A DNA stretch of 33,900 nucleotides from Verrucomicrobiota bacterium. GTDB taxonomy: Bacteria > Verrucomicrobiota > Verrucomicrobiia > Opitutales > Opitutaceae. The number at the start of each line of letters is the position of its first letter. The first letter of the stretch is position 1. The DNA lies in contig JAQGON010000033.1 in assembly GCA_028293565.1 (NCBI GenBank), positions 1-33,900 on the forward strand. Reading direction: 5' to 3'. Of the stretch, positions 22,845 to 32,659 are shown in pieces. The notes beneath the pieces were generated by a model, which saw only the letters and a list, made by a program, of their open reading frames with translations, ran no database searches and was not told where the DNA came from. Both the position numbers and the translations under genes were made by a program.

Positions 22845-25800
22845 ATGGAATCACTCCTCGTCCTGCTGCTTGTGTACCTGGTCGCGGCGCTCGTCGTTTT
22901 TCCAGTCTGGGTCCTGGTCAAATCCCGAAATCAGGACCGGGAATTGAACGACCTACGGGCACAGGTCGGCGCGCTGGAAAACGAAATCCAGGCGTCGAAA
23001 CGCGAGGCGCCCACTCCCGCTCCGGCCCAGGCGATGCGTCCGGCACATGCGCCGTCGGTCACGACGCCCGCCTGGATCCCCGCCTCCGTTGCGCCAGTTC
23101 CGCCGCCCCCTCCTGTCGCGGCGCCGATTCCGGCGGCCATTGCCTCCGCGCCGCCGATGCTTCCGCCCCCGCCGCCCGCTCCGCCGCCGCCTCGTTACAC
23201 CCCGCCGGCCTCGCCCGCCATCAACTGGGAGCAGTTCATGGGCGCGAAGCTCTTCGCGTGGCTGGGCGGGCTCGCCCTGTTTCTCGGCGTCGCGTTCTTC
23301 GTCAGGTATTCGTTCGAGCACAATCTGATCCCGCCGCAGGTGCGCGTGGCCATCGGGTTTGTCGTCGGGATCGGACTGATCGCCGGCGGCCTGAAACTCC
23401 CGCGCAAAAAATACGCCATCACGGTGCAGACGCTCGTCGGCGCCGGCATCGTCTCGCTCTACGCGGTCACGTTCGCGTGCAATTCCATCTACCATTTTGA
23501 TTTCTTCGGGCCGCTGGCGACGTTTGTGCTGATGACGCTGATCACCGCGGCCGCCTTCATCCTTGCGGTCCGCCTCGATGCCCCGGCCGTGGCCATTCTC
23601 GGGATCCTCGGCGGTTTTCTCACTCCCATCCTGCTGTCCACCGGCGTCGACAATCCCTTGGGACTGTTCGGCTATCTCGCGCTGCTCGTCACGGGCCTCT
23701 CGGCGGCGGCGCTCCATCGCCGCTGGTTTTATCTCGTGCCCATCGGCGCGGCCGGGACGGTCCTCATGCTGATTGCATGGGCGGAAAAATTCTATGTTCC
23801 GGAGAAAACCCCCACCGCGATGGCCGTGTGCACCGGCTTCAGCTTCCTGTACCTGGCCGTATACCTCGTTGCCCGGCGCCTGGACCGCGCGGCGGCGGCC
23901 GTGCTCGGCGCCGCGGTCGCGCTGCCGCTCGTGTCGCTCGGCTTCGTCCTTTTCTTCGTGGAAACGCCCGCGGTCGGCGGACGGCCCGGACTCCTTTTCC
24001 CGTTTCTGCTCGTCAGCGATTTCCTGCTGCTGGCGCTGATCTGGCTCGACGAGCGCATCACGAAACTCCAGCCGGTTCCGGGACTCGCGGCGTTCGGACT
24101 GCTGGCCCTGTGGACCACAGAAAACCTGACCGATGCACTCCTGCCGTGGGCGCTCGCCGCCTTTCTGCTCCTGGCGGCGGTGCACGCGGTTTTTCCGCTC
24201 CTGCTCGGGCGCCGGCGTCCCGGGACGAACACGGCGGGCTGGGGCCAGTTCTTCCCGCCGCTTGCGCTGCTGTTGATCCTGGTGCCGTTGGTGAAACTCG
24301 AAACGGCTTCGATGCTGTTCTGGCCGGCGATCCTGCTGGTGGACGTGCTCGCGATCGGCCTGGCGGTCGTCAGCGCTTCGCTGACCGCGGTCGCAGCCGT
24401 GCTGGTCCTCACGCTCCTGGCGACCGGCGTGTGTCTCTTCAAGGTGCCCGCGGGCTTCGCCTTGGAGCCGTCGCTGCTCCTGATCGTCGCCGGTTTCTCC
24501 GTGTTTTTCTTCGTCGCCGGAATCTGGCTGACCCGGCGCCTCGGCGACCGCCTGAGCCAGGCCGGGTCGCGCGCGGTGTTTGGCTCGCCGCGCACACAGC
24601 TGCCGGCGTTTTCCTCGCTGCTGCCGTTCGCCCTGCTCATCATGGTGACCGCGCGCCTCGCCGTGCCGGACCCGTCCGCGATCTTCGGGCTGGCCCTGCT
24701 GCTGGTGATTCTTGTCCTGGGGCTGACCCGGGTCGCGGCCAATTCAGGAGGCGCGGAGAAGAACTCCGCGGAAATCGAATGGCTGCCCGCGTGCGCGCTC
24801 GCGGGCGTCGCGGCGCTGGAGTTCGCGTGGCACGGCCGCCATTTCGATCCTTCCGCTGCGGCGCGTCCGCTGGCGTGGTATCTGGGGTTCTACGCCGTGT
24901 TCGCGGCCTATCCGTTTGTTTTCCGGCGGACTTTCGCGCGCTCGACGGGCCCGTGGGCCGTGGCGGCGTTGGGCGGGCTGGCCCAATTCTGGATCCTCTA
25001 CCGCACGATTCGCCTCGGCTGGCCGGATTCCGCGCTCGACCGGGTCCCCGGCGCGATTCCCGCGCTGTTCGCATTGGCTCCGCTCGCCAGCCTCTTCGCC
25101 GTCCTGCGGAGCATTTCGCCGTCGGAGCCGAAGCGGCTCAACCAGCTCGCCTGGTTCGGCGGCGTGGCGCTGTGCTTCATCACCCTTGTGTTCCCGATCC
25201 AGTTTGACCGGCAATGGCTGACGGTGGGATGGGCCCTCGAGGGCGCCGCGCTGCTGTGGCTGTTTCAGCGCGTGCCGCATTCCGGCCTGCGCGCGACCGG
25301 GACCGTGCTGCTCGCGGCCGCGTTCGTGCGGCTGGCGCTGAATCCCGCGGTGCTGGGATATCACGTGCGCGGCGGCACGCCGGTGCTGAACTGGTACCTT
25401 TACGCCTATGCGCTGACGATTGCGGCGCTCTGCTTCGGGGCGCGCCGGCTGAACCAGCCTGTTCCCGAGCCGGACGCCGCCGAGGGAGAGCCACCTGGCC
25501 TCGTTTCGGGTTATGTCCTGCTCGGATTCAACGTCGCGCCGCTGCTCAACACCCTGGGGATCGTCCTGGCTTTCCTTCTGCTCAACCTGGAAATCGCCGA
25601 CTACTTCACGGCACCGGGATCGCGCGCGCTGGGTTTCCAGTTTTCCGGAAATTTCGCGCGGGACATGAGCTACACGATCGCCTGGGCGCTGTTCGCGCTC
25701 GCGCTCCTGGCGCTCGGCATCTGGAAGGAAGCGCGGGCCGCGCGCTACGCCGCGATCATCCTGCTCAGCGTCGCGCTCGTGAAGCTTTTCTTCCACGACC

Positions 25801-25928
25801 TCGCCCTGCTCGAAGCCCTGTATCGCATCGGGGCGCTGCTGGCGGTGGCGGTCATCGCCATTCTCGCGTCCGTCGCGTATCAGCGTTTTCTGCCGAGCAA
25901 TGAAAAAATCCCCCCGTCGGAGCCTTGA
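22845..25928 (+). CDS. DUF2339 large polytopic membrane protein
   Basis: 1027 residues from ATG 22845; the 27 upstream in-frame codons look non-coding. After an N-terminal membrane segment (MESLLVLLLVYLVAALVVFPVWVLV) come a coiled coil (about 30-55) and a long Pro/Ala-rich linker (60-125). Then the DUF2339 signature appears: NWEQFMGAKLFAWLGGLALFLGVAFFVRYSFE (about 127-158), followed by more than 20 hydrophobic segments to the C-terminus (TLVGAGIVSLYAVTFAC, DAPAVAILGILGGFLTPILL). Function of the family is unknown. It overlaps the start of the DUF3999 gene by 29 bases, a common pairing, so the two likely act together in the inner membrane. Confidence 0.9.
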   Translation: MESLLVLLLVYLVAALVVFPVWVLVKSRNQDRELNDLRAQVGALENEIQASKREAPTPAPAQAMRPAHAPSVTTPAWIPASVAPVPPPPPVAAPIPAAIASAPPMLPPPPPAPPPPRYTPPASPAINWEQFMGAKLFAWLGGLALFLGVAFFVRYSFEHNLIPPQVRVAIGFVVGIGLIAGGLKLPRKKYAITVQTLVGAGIVSLYAVTFACNSIYHFDFFGPLATFVLMTLITAAAFILAVRLDAPAVAILGILGGFLTPILLSTGVDNPLGLFGYLALLVTGLSAAALHRRWFYLVPIGAAGTVLMLIAWAEKFYVPEKTPTAMAVCTGFSFLYLAVYLVARRLDRAAAAVLGAAVALPLVSLGFVLFFVETPAVGGRPGLLFPFLLVSDFLLLALIWLDERITKLQPVPGLAAFGLLALWTTENLTDALLPWALAAFLLLAAVHAVFPLLLGRRRPGTNTAGWGQFFPPLALLLILVPLVKLETASMLFWPAILLVDVLAIGLAVVSASLTAVAAVLVLTLLATGVCLFKVPAGFALEPSLLLIVAGFSVFFFVAGIWLTRRLGDRLSQAGSRAVFGSPRTQLPAFSSLLPFALLIMVTARLAVPDPSAIFGLALLLVILVLGLTRVAANSGGAEKNSAEIEWLPACALAGVAALEFAWHGRHFDPSAAARPLAWYLGFYAVFAAYPFVFRRTFARSTGPWAVAALGGLAQFWILYRTIRLGWPDSALDRVPGAIPALFALAPLASLFAVLRSISPSEPKRLNQLAWFGGVALCFITLVFPIQFDRQWLTVGWALEGAALLWLFQRVPHSGLRATGTVLLAAAFVRLALNPAVLGYHVRGGTPVLNWYLYAYALTIAALCFGARRLNQPVPEPDAAEGEPPGLVSGYVLLGFNVAPLLNTLGIVLAFLLLNLEIADYFTAPGSRALGFQFSGNFARDMSYTIAWALFALALLALGIWKEARAARYAAIILLSVALVKLFFHDLALLEALYRIGALLAVAVIAILASVAYQRFLPSNEKIPPSEP

Positions 25929-27918
25929 TCGCCTCGCAGTCCTGCTCGCGCTGGCCGCCGCCGGGAAACTGTCGGCCCTCGCCCCGACCGAATGGCGGCA
26001 GCGGCAGCCGTTCACCGTCGCCGCGCCCGGCCTCACCCGGATCGCCGTGCCCGCGGCCGTCTTCGACGCCACGCAGCCGGGCCTGGCCGATCTTCGGGTG
26101 ATCGACGCGGGCGGCGCCGAAGTCGCCTGCCTGCTGGATACGCCTCCCGACCCGGGCGCGGAGCCCGAGGAGAACCGCTGGGTCCGCCCCAGATTTTTCC
26201 GCGCCGCGCGCACCGACTCCGGAACCCAGCTCGTGCTGGAGACCGGCGCCGCGGGGAAACTGGATGCCGTCGAACTCGAGACCTCCGCGCCCTTTTTCCT
26301 GCACGCGGCGCACGTCGACATCTCCGGCGACGGCCGCGAATGGAAATCAACCGGCCCGGCCGTCGCGGTCTTCCGCCAGTTCGGAGCGGAGCAACTCCGC
26401 CTCTCGCTCGGCGCGCGCGTCGCCGCATTCGTGCGCATCACGATCGACGACGTCCGTTCGCGGCCGGTGGCGTTCACCGGCGCCCGTCTGCAGCGCGTGT
26501 CCTCACGTCCCCCGCCGCCGGAACTCGTCCCGGTCGGAGCGCGTATCGTTCGCCGCGAGGAGTTCGCCGGCGAAACCGTGCTCACGGTCGAGCTCGACGG
26601 AAAACAGCTTCCTCTCGGGCGTCTCGGCCTGGTGGTGCAGGATCCGATCTTCATGCGGCGCGTGACCGTCTCCGTCCGCAAGCTGCATGGCAGCGCGCTC
26701 GAGGAGCGGGTCGCCGGCGCGGGCCCGCTGTACCGCGTGGCGCTGGACGGCGTCTCCGATCGCGCCGGGCTCGGTCTGCCGCTCGGGATCGAGCCGCCGA
26801 CGCGGGAGCTGTTCGTCCACATCCAGAACGGCGATTCGCCTCCGCTCAGGATCGACGGGGTCGAAGTCAGCCAGTTTCCCGTGAACCTCCTGTTCATCGC
26901 GCCCGCGGCGGGATCGTATTTTCTGCTGGCCGGGAATCCACAGGCTTCGACGCCCCGCTACGATCTGGCGGGATTCGCCGGCGACCTTCGCTCCGCGGCG
27001 GCGGTGACGGTCACCCCCGGTCCACCCGAAGCGACGCCGGGATATCATCCGCGGGAGTTCCTTTCCGGCGCCGGGCTCCCCGACGCGCCCTTCGGCGGGG
27101 CGGCGCTCGATGCGAAAGCGTGGGCCGTGCGCCGGCCCGTCGCGCTCGGCCAGCCGGGAGTGCAGGAGCTGGAGCTCGACGCCGCCGCGCTCGCCCATTC
27201 GCGTCCGGACTTCGCGGACCTCCGCCTGCTGCGCGCCGGGAAACAGGTTCCCTATCTCCTCGAGCAGCCCGCGCTCGCGCGCTCCTTGCCGCTGGAAATC
27301 ACCGCCGAGGCCGATCCCAAACGTCCGACGGCGAGCGTTTGGCGGGCACGGCTTCCACAGACGGGATTGCCGCTGCGACGGTTGACCCTGAGCTCAACGA
27401 CGCCGCTTTTTCAGCGCCAGATCCGCGTGTACGAAAAAATCACGGGTCCGAACGGCGGAACTGTCGCGATGCCGCTGACGGAAGGCCCGTGGAGCCGGAC
27501 GCCCGAAGCGGGCACACCGGAAACGCGGGTCTTTGAGCTGACGGAGCGCGTCCGGACCCGCACGCTCTGGATCGAAACCGAAAACGGCGACAACCCGGCG
27601 ATCGCCCTCGCGTCGGTCCGCGTCACCCATCCGGTGGTCCGGCTGATCTTCCAGGCCACGGCCACCGACGGGCTGGAACTCGTTTACGGAAACAAGGCGG
27701 CGAACGCTCCCCATTACGACCTCAGTCTCGTCGCGGCAAAACTGCTGACCTCGACCCGCCATGAAGCGAAGCTGGCGGAGAGCGACGCCGCGGAGGACGG
27801 CGACGGCGGAAACGTTTTCTCCAACCTCGACCCGCGGCTCGTGTTCTGGGGCGCGCTCGCCCTCGTGGTCGTGAGCCTGCTCCTCATCGTGGCCAAGCTT
27901 CTCCCGAAGGCGACGTAG
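25900..27918 (+). CDS. DUF3999 family protein, partner of DUF2339
   Basis: 672 residues. An N-terminal signal (RLAVLLALAAAGKLSALA) leads to a mostly beta-rich exported region with two large repeated halves (about 30-350 and 385-610). A single C-terminal membrane helix ends the chain (LVFWGALALVVVSLLLIVAKLLPKAT, about 647-672). Segments such as WRQRQPFTVAAPGLTRIAVPAAVFDATQPGLADLRVID and VRRPVALGQPGVQELELDAAALAHSRPDFADLRLLRAGK look like the duplicated DUF3999 repeat. The ATG lies inside the DUF2339 gene (29-base overlap), so it is cotranscribed with it. Likely a periplasmic-facing, tail-anchored component of a two-protein envelope complex of unknown role. Confidence 0.88.
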   Translation: MKKSPRRSLDRLAVLLALAAAGKLSALAPTEWRQRQPFTVAAPGLTRIAVPAAVFDATQPGLADLRVIDAGGAEVACLLDTPPDPGAEPEENRWVRPRFFRAARTDSGTQLVLETGAAGKLDAVELETSAPFFLHAAHVDISGDGREWKSTGPAVAVFRQFGAEQLRLSLGARVAAFVRITIDDVRSRPVAFTGARLQRVSSRPPPPELVPVGARIVRREEFAGETVLTVELDGKQLPLGRLGLVVQDPIFMRRVTVSVRKLHGSALEERVAGAGPLYRVALDGVSDRAGLGLPLGIEPPTRELFVHIQNGDSPPLRIDGVEVSQFPVNLLFIAPAAGSYFLLAGNPQASTPRYDLAGFAGDLRSAAAVTVTPGPPEATPGYHPREFLSGAGLPDAPFGGAALDAKAWAVRRPVALGQPGVQELELDAAALAHSRPDFADLRLLRAGKQVPYLLEQPALARSLPLEITAEADPKRPTASVWRARLPQTGLPLRRLTLSSTTPLFQRQIRVYEKITGPNGGTVAMPLTEGPWSRTPEAGTPETRVFELTERVRTRTLWIETENGDNPAIALASVRVTHPVVRLIFQATATDGLELVYGNKAANAPHYDLSLVAAKLLTSTRHEAKLAESDAAEDGDGGNVFSNLDPRLVFWGALALVVVSLLLIVAKLLPKAT

Positions 27919-28021
27919 CGGAAAAACGCGGAAAAAATTCCGCGCCGGCTGGCGTCATCCGCCCGGAATCGCGCGTCCACGCGTGGTCCTCAGGACGCCT
28001 GATGAAATGAGCGATGCCGGG

Positions 28022-28087
28022 TGACCACGAAGGTGGCGAAGCCGGCGAAGGCCGAGCCGAATTCGAGCTTCGCGCGTTTCGCGGTCA
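28022..28087. repeat. Inverted repeat of 9-nt-period family overlapping the thiolase stop
   Basis: The 66-bp element starts TGACCACGAAGGTGGCGAAG and ends CGCGCGTTTCGCGGTCA, so both ends read TGACC(A/G)CGAA outward. The right end includes the thiolase stop codon (TGA on the minus strand, 28087-28085). It occupies most of the gap after the DUF3999 gene stop and may serve as a terminator. The remainder of 27919-28021 shows nothing recognisable. Confidence 0.7.
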
Positions 28088-29266
28088 GACGATTTCCACG
28101 CACACCGCGAGGCCTTCGCCGCCGCCGATGCAGATCGCGGCGACGCCGCGCTTCAGGCCGCGCTCCTTCAGCGCCGACAGCAGCGTCACCAGGATGCGCG
28201 CGCCACTCGCGCCGATCGGGTGGCCGAGCGCGATGGCTCCGCCGCGGACGTTCAGTTTTTCGTGAGGCACGCCGAGTTCCTGCATGAACGCCATCGGGAC
28301 GACGGCGAAGGCTTCGTTCACCTCCCACAAATCGATCTCGCCCGCCTTCCAGCCTGCCCGCGCGAGGGCGGTCTGCGTGGCCTGGACGGGGGCGGTGGTG
28401 AACCACACCGGGTCCTGCGCATGTCCGCCGAACGAGACAATCCGGGCGAGCGGTTTCCAGCCTTTCGACCGGGCGAGCGCCCCGGTGGCGAGCACGAGGG
28501 CCGCCGCGCCATCGTTGAGCGTCGAGGCGTTGGCGGCGGTGATCGTCCCGGTTTTCTCGAAGGCCGGGCGCAGAGCCGGGATCTTGTCGTACTTCACCTT
28601 GGCCGGGCCCTCGTCGAGCGCCACCTTCGTGACGCCGCCCTTGGCGTCGGTGATTTCCACCGGCGTGATCTCGCGCGCGAACGACCCGTCCTTCTGCGCG
28701 GCATTCGCGCGCTGGAAACTCGCGACGGCATAGGCATCCTGCTGCTCCCGCGTGAAGGCGTATTTCGCCGCGCACTTTTCCGCGCAGCTGCCCATGTGGA
28801 GATTGTTGTACGGATCCCAGAGGCCGTCGAGGATGACGGAGTCGATCACCTGCTGATGGCCCAGCCGATAGCCGTCGCGCGCCTTCGGCAGGAGATACGG
28901 CGCCGCGCTCATGTTTTCCATTCCGCCGGCGACCACGACCATGGCGTCGCCCGCTGCGAGCGCGTGCGATCCCTGCATCACCGCCTGCAGGCCGGAGCCG
29001 CAGACCTTGTGGATCGTGACGGCTCGCGTGGAAACGGGCAGGCCCGCCGCCAGCGCCGCCTGGCGCGCCGGGGCCTGCCCCTGTCCGGCCTGCAGCACAT
29101 TGCCGAGGAGGACGTTGCTCACGTCGGTCGAAGCGAGGCCCGCCTGCGCGAGTGCGCCGCCGATCGCCGCGGCACCGAGGCGCGAGGCGGGGACGGACGC
29201 GAGCGCGCCCTGGAAGGCGCCGATGGGGGTGCGGGTGGCGGAGAGGATGACGATTTCCGAGGACAT
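28085..29266 (-). CDS. Acetyl-CoA C-acetyltransferase (thiolase)
   Basis: 393 residues, the standard length for a biosynthetic-type thiolase (AtoB/PhaA). Catalytic Cys89 lies in HKVCGSGLQAV, His349 in GGAIALGHPIGASGAR and Cys379 in CIGGGEGLA. The usual NVNGG is NVRGG here. It condenses two acetyl-CoA to acetoacetyl-CoA or runs in reverse. It closes a minus-strand run hppD, hmgA, flavin reductase, thiolase, which would fit cleavage of acetoacetyl-CoA derived from tyrosine or ketone bodies. The upstream gap (29267-29344) contains a repeat of the 9-nt family and a run of T residues immediately before the ATG, with no Shine-Dalgarno sequence. Confidence 0.94.
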   Translation of the reverse strand: MSSEIVILSATRTPIGAFQGALASVPASRLGAAAIGGALAQAGLASTDVSNVLLGNVLQAGQGQAPARQAALAAGLPVSTRAVTIHKVCGSGLQAVMQGSHALAAGDAMVVVAGGMENMSAAPYLLPKARDGYRLGHQQVIDSVILDGLWDPYNNLHMGSCAEKCAAKYAFTREQQDAYAVASFQRANAAQKDGSFAREITPVEITDAKGGVTKVALDEGPAKVKYDKIPALRPAFEKTGTITAANASTLNDGAAALVLATGALARSKGWKPLARIVSFGGHAQDPVWFTTAPVQATQTALARAGWKAGEIDLWEVNEAFAVVPMAFMQELGVPHEKLNVRGGAIALGHPIGASGARILVTLLSALKERGLKRGVAAICIGGGEGLAVCVEIV

Positions 29267-29274
29267 AAAAAAAA

Positions 29275-29341
29275 TGACCGCCGGACGGCGAAACCCGAGG
29301 GACGGTTCCTGGCGAGCTTGGCGGCGTTTGCGTTGAAATCA
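29275..29341. repeat. Degenerate inverted repeat of 9-nt-period family
   Basis: 67 bp that begin TGACCGCCGGACGGCGAAAC and end TTGGCGGCGTTTGCGTTGAAATCA; on the other strand the latter reads TGATTTCAACGCAAACGCCG. Same arrangement as at 28022-28087 but more diverged. It fills the gap between the flavin reductase stop and the thiolase start. Confidence 0.55.
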
Positions 29342-29344
29342 GCC

Positions 29345-29953
29345 CTAATCAGGCCGCTCGAGATGAAAGGTGTCGCGCGTCGTGGTGTACGCCTCGCCAC
29401 CGAGGCGGCCGACGAGATCCAGCTTGCGCGCATCGGGCCGGCCATCGGAGCCGAGCACGCCATCGTGAATATGCGCCGCGAGAATGCGGCCGAAGATGAC
29501 GTTCGCCGCTAGCGGACCCTCGCCGATGTTCACGATCTGGTGCAGCCGGCATTCAAACGCGACCGGCGCTTCCGCCACGCGCGGCGGCCGCACCCGGTCC
29601 GAGGCCGTCGCAGCGATGCCGAAGGTTTCGAACTCGCTTTCGCCGTAGGGCAGCAGCGCCGAGGTCGCGTTCATTTTTTCCGCCAGACGATGCGGGACGA
29701 GGTTCACGACGAATTCCGGGACCTCCTCGATGTTGCGCACGGTGTCCTTTTTTCCGCCCTGCCGGTTGTTAACCGGCACGAACATCAGGGTCGGCGGGTT
29801 CGCGGTGATGCCCTGAAAAAAACTGAAGGGCGCGAGATTGGCGCGGCCGTCGGCCGAAATGCTCGAGACCCATGCGATCGGCCGCGGCAGGATCGTGCCG
29901 ATCATCCATTGGTAGGCGTCGCGCGGCGCGAGCGTGGAGAAATCAAGGAGCAT
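29345..29953 (-). CDS. Flavin reductase family protein (FMN-binding)
   Basis: 202 residues with the flavin-reductase-like FMN-binding split-barrel fold: WMIGTILPRPIAWVSSISADGRANLAPFSFFQGITANPPTLMF (16-58), GGKKDTVRNIEEVPEFVVNLV and AFECRLHQIVNIGEG. Members bind FMN and reduce it with NAD(P)H or act as flavin-dependent oxidoreductases. The gene is downstream of hmgA on the same strand with a 190-base gap. Similar flavin-reductase-type genes are seen beside homogentisate genes in other bacteria, so a link to aromatic catabolism is plausible but not shown. No Shine-Dalgarno sequence. Confidence 0.88.
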   Translation of the reverse strand: MLLDFSTLAPRDAYQWMIGTILPRPIAWVSSISADGRANLAPFSFFQGITANPPTLMFVPVNNRQGGKKDTVRNIEEVPEFVVNLVPHRLAEKMNATSALLPYGESEFETFGIAATASDRVRPPRVAEAPVAFECRLHQIVNIGEGPLAANVIFGRILAAHIHDGVLGSDGRPDARKLDLVGRLGGEAYTTTRDTFHLERPD

Positions 29954-29964
29954 GAGGTAGAATT

Positions 29965-30133
29965 CGAAGGTTGAAACCCGGAGTCCGAAGGAATTTCGAA
30001 AGGCGGAGGATGGTCGTGCCCCATCGTGAATCGCTTTCGCCCCGGTTTGAAAGCTCGCTCCGATCGACCAGCTCGATTGCAGATTTCAAAAACTCCTTCG
30101 GCTTTCGGATTTTCGCGTTCGTGGTTCCTTCTC
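29965..30133. repeat. Degenerate repeat arms in the flavin reductase-hmgA gap
   Basis: 29965-30012 (CGAAGGTTGAAACCCGGAGT, then CCGAAGGAATTTCGAAAGGCGG) and 30089-30132 (CTCCTTCGGCTTTCGGATTT, then TCGCGTTCGTGGTTCC) are low-similarity inverted arms made of CCGAAGG-type units. They flank about 75 bases with no gene. Membership of the same family as the other repeats is likely but weaker. Confidence 0.4.
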
Positions 30134-30143
30134 CGCCCGCCCG

Positions 30144-31328
30144 TCAGCCCATCCAGCTCAACGGATAGTGAGGGTCGTCGATCGCCAGCGCTTCCGCCGT
30201 GAGCCGCAGCGGATACTGGGTGTCAAACATCACCGCCAGTTCCTCGGTCCGCTGGGCATCGAAACTCCTGAGCGTCGTGCCCGGATGCGGACCATGCGGG
30301 ATTCCTTGGGGATGAAGGGTGAACGATCCGGGCTCAACGCCTTTGCGCGATCCGAACTGGCCGCGCACATAAAACAGCACCTCGTCGGCCTCGGTGTTGT
30401 CGTGCGCCCACGGCACTTTCACCGCCTCCGGATGATGGTCGAGCCAGCGCGGCGCAAACGTGCATACGACGTAGCCGCGGATCTCGAAGGTCTGGTGAAT
30501 CGGCGGCGGCAGGTGCACCGTGCCGGTGATCGGCTCGAAATCATTCGCGTTGAAGGTGAAGGGATAGAGGTAGCCGTCCCACCCCACGACATCGAACGGA
30601 TGGCTCGCCATCACGATTTTCGTCAACCGCGAGCGGTCCTTGAGCAGGATCGCAAAGTCGCCCTCCTTCTCGTCGGGAGCCAGCTCGCTCGGACCGTGAA
30701 AATCGCGCTCGCTGTAAGGCGCGCCCATCCGGATCTGTCCCTCGGGATGCAGGTAGCGCGCCGGAATCCGGACGGGGTGCGCGGACTCGAGAATGAGGTA
30801 ATCCTCCTTCGCGACATCGTCCGGCACCAGGCGATGGATCGTGCCGCGGGGAATCACGATATAATCGTCCTGGCGATAGCGTAGCCGTCCGAAATTGGTC
30901 TCCAGCCACCCGCCGCCGGCCCAGACGAAGATGATGTCGTCGCTCTGGCCATTGCGGTAGAAATCGTAGCCCGCGGCCATGGCTGTCGCCGGACGGCAGC
31001 GCGCGCAGGTCATGTCCTGGTTGAACATCAGCGGCACGCGGCCCGTGTAGGGATCGCCCTGGCGCGGAAGCTGGAAGGACTTCAGATGATGGTGCCGCAG
31101 CGGCGCGGGCGCCGCCGGCTGCGGGGCGAACTCGCGCACGAGCTCGACGCTCTTCACCCGCGTGGGCGGCTTCTGGTGATAAAGAATCGAGTACGCGCGA
31201 TCGAAGCCCTCCGTCGTGATGACGTGCTCATAGTGAAGCCCCTCGCCCTTGAAACTCGCCGCGGCCTCGCGCGGAAACCTGAGGTGATGCTTCTGGGGAA
31301 TCTGCCCGAGTTTGAGGTAATGGGGCAT
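30144..31328 (-). CDS. hmgA: Homogentisate 1,2-dioxygenase
   Basis: 394 residues, matching the shorter bacterial form of the enzyme. It opens the ring of homogentisate to maleylacetoacetate with Fe(II) and O2. Conserved cupin blocks are FVWAGGGWLETNFGRLRYRQDDYIVIPRGTIHRLV, VMASHPFDVVGWDGYLYPFTFN, HDNTEADEVLFYVRGQFGSRKG (iron-ligand Glu) and HPQGIPHGPHPG (iron-ligand His). It lies 80 bases downstream of hppD on the same strand, so the two consecutive steps of tyrosine breakdown are probably cotranscribed. Maleylacetoacetate isomerase and fumarylacetoacetase are not in the window. Confidence 0.95.
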   Translation of the reverse strand: MPHYLKLGQIPQKHHLRFPREAAASFKGEGLHYEHVITTEGFDRAYSILYHQKPPTRVKSVELVREFAPQPAAPAPLRHHHLKSFQLPRQGDPYTGRVPLMFNQDMTCARCRPATAMAAGYDFYRNGQSDDIIFVWAGGGWLETNFGRLRYRQDDYIVIPRGTIHRLVPDDVAKEDYLILESAHPVRIPARYLHPEGQIRMGAPYSERDFHGPSELAPDEKEGDFAILLKDRSRLTKIVMASHPFDVVGWDGYLYPFTFNANDFEPITGTVHLPPPIHQTFEIRGYVVCTFAPRWLDHHPEAVKVPWAHDNTEADEVLFYVRGQFGSRKGVEPGSFTLHPQGIPHGPHPGTTLRSFDAQRTEELAVMFDTQYPLRLTAEALAIDDPHYPLSWMG

Positions 31329-31408
31329 GGGAGGCGTGGGATGCGGGACGCGAGCCAGATCAGATTGAACCCTTCACATGGCCCGGGTCACACGCGACAT
31401 TTTCCATC

Positions 31409-32527
<1,119 letters not shown>

Positions 32528-32659
32528 GACAAGGACGGGGAGAAACCGGGACGTTCAATGCTTCCGCCAATCTACTCCGCACCCCTCCCAGGGTCTATCG
32601 GCCAAACGGAGTAAACCACCGTCTTGCGCCGCGCGCGCCGGGCCGTCACCCTGGGGGCG
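32528..32659. promoter_or_regulatory. Divergent hppD / regulator promoter region with inverted repeat
   Basis: 132 bases between the hppD start and the regulator start. TACTCCG (32573-32579) and CGGAGTA (32607-32613) are a perfect 7-bp inverted repeat, 27 bases apart. This is a possible operator or loop site for the adjacent regulator. No convincing -35/-10 boxes could be assigned. Confidence 0.35.

Noticed and set aside
24744-26897. 717-codon minus-strand frame opposite DUF2339/DUF3999
   Set aside because: No domain pattern, very high Arg/Ser content; it is the antisense shadow of two recognisable genes.
28220-29512. 430-codon plus-strand frame opposite the thiolase
   Set aside because: Shadow; the minus strand has Cys89, His349 and Cys379 in full thiolase context.
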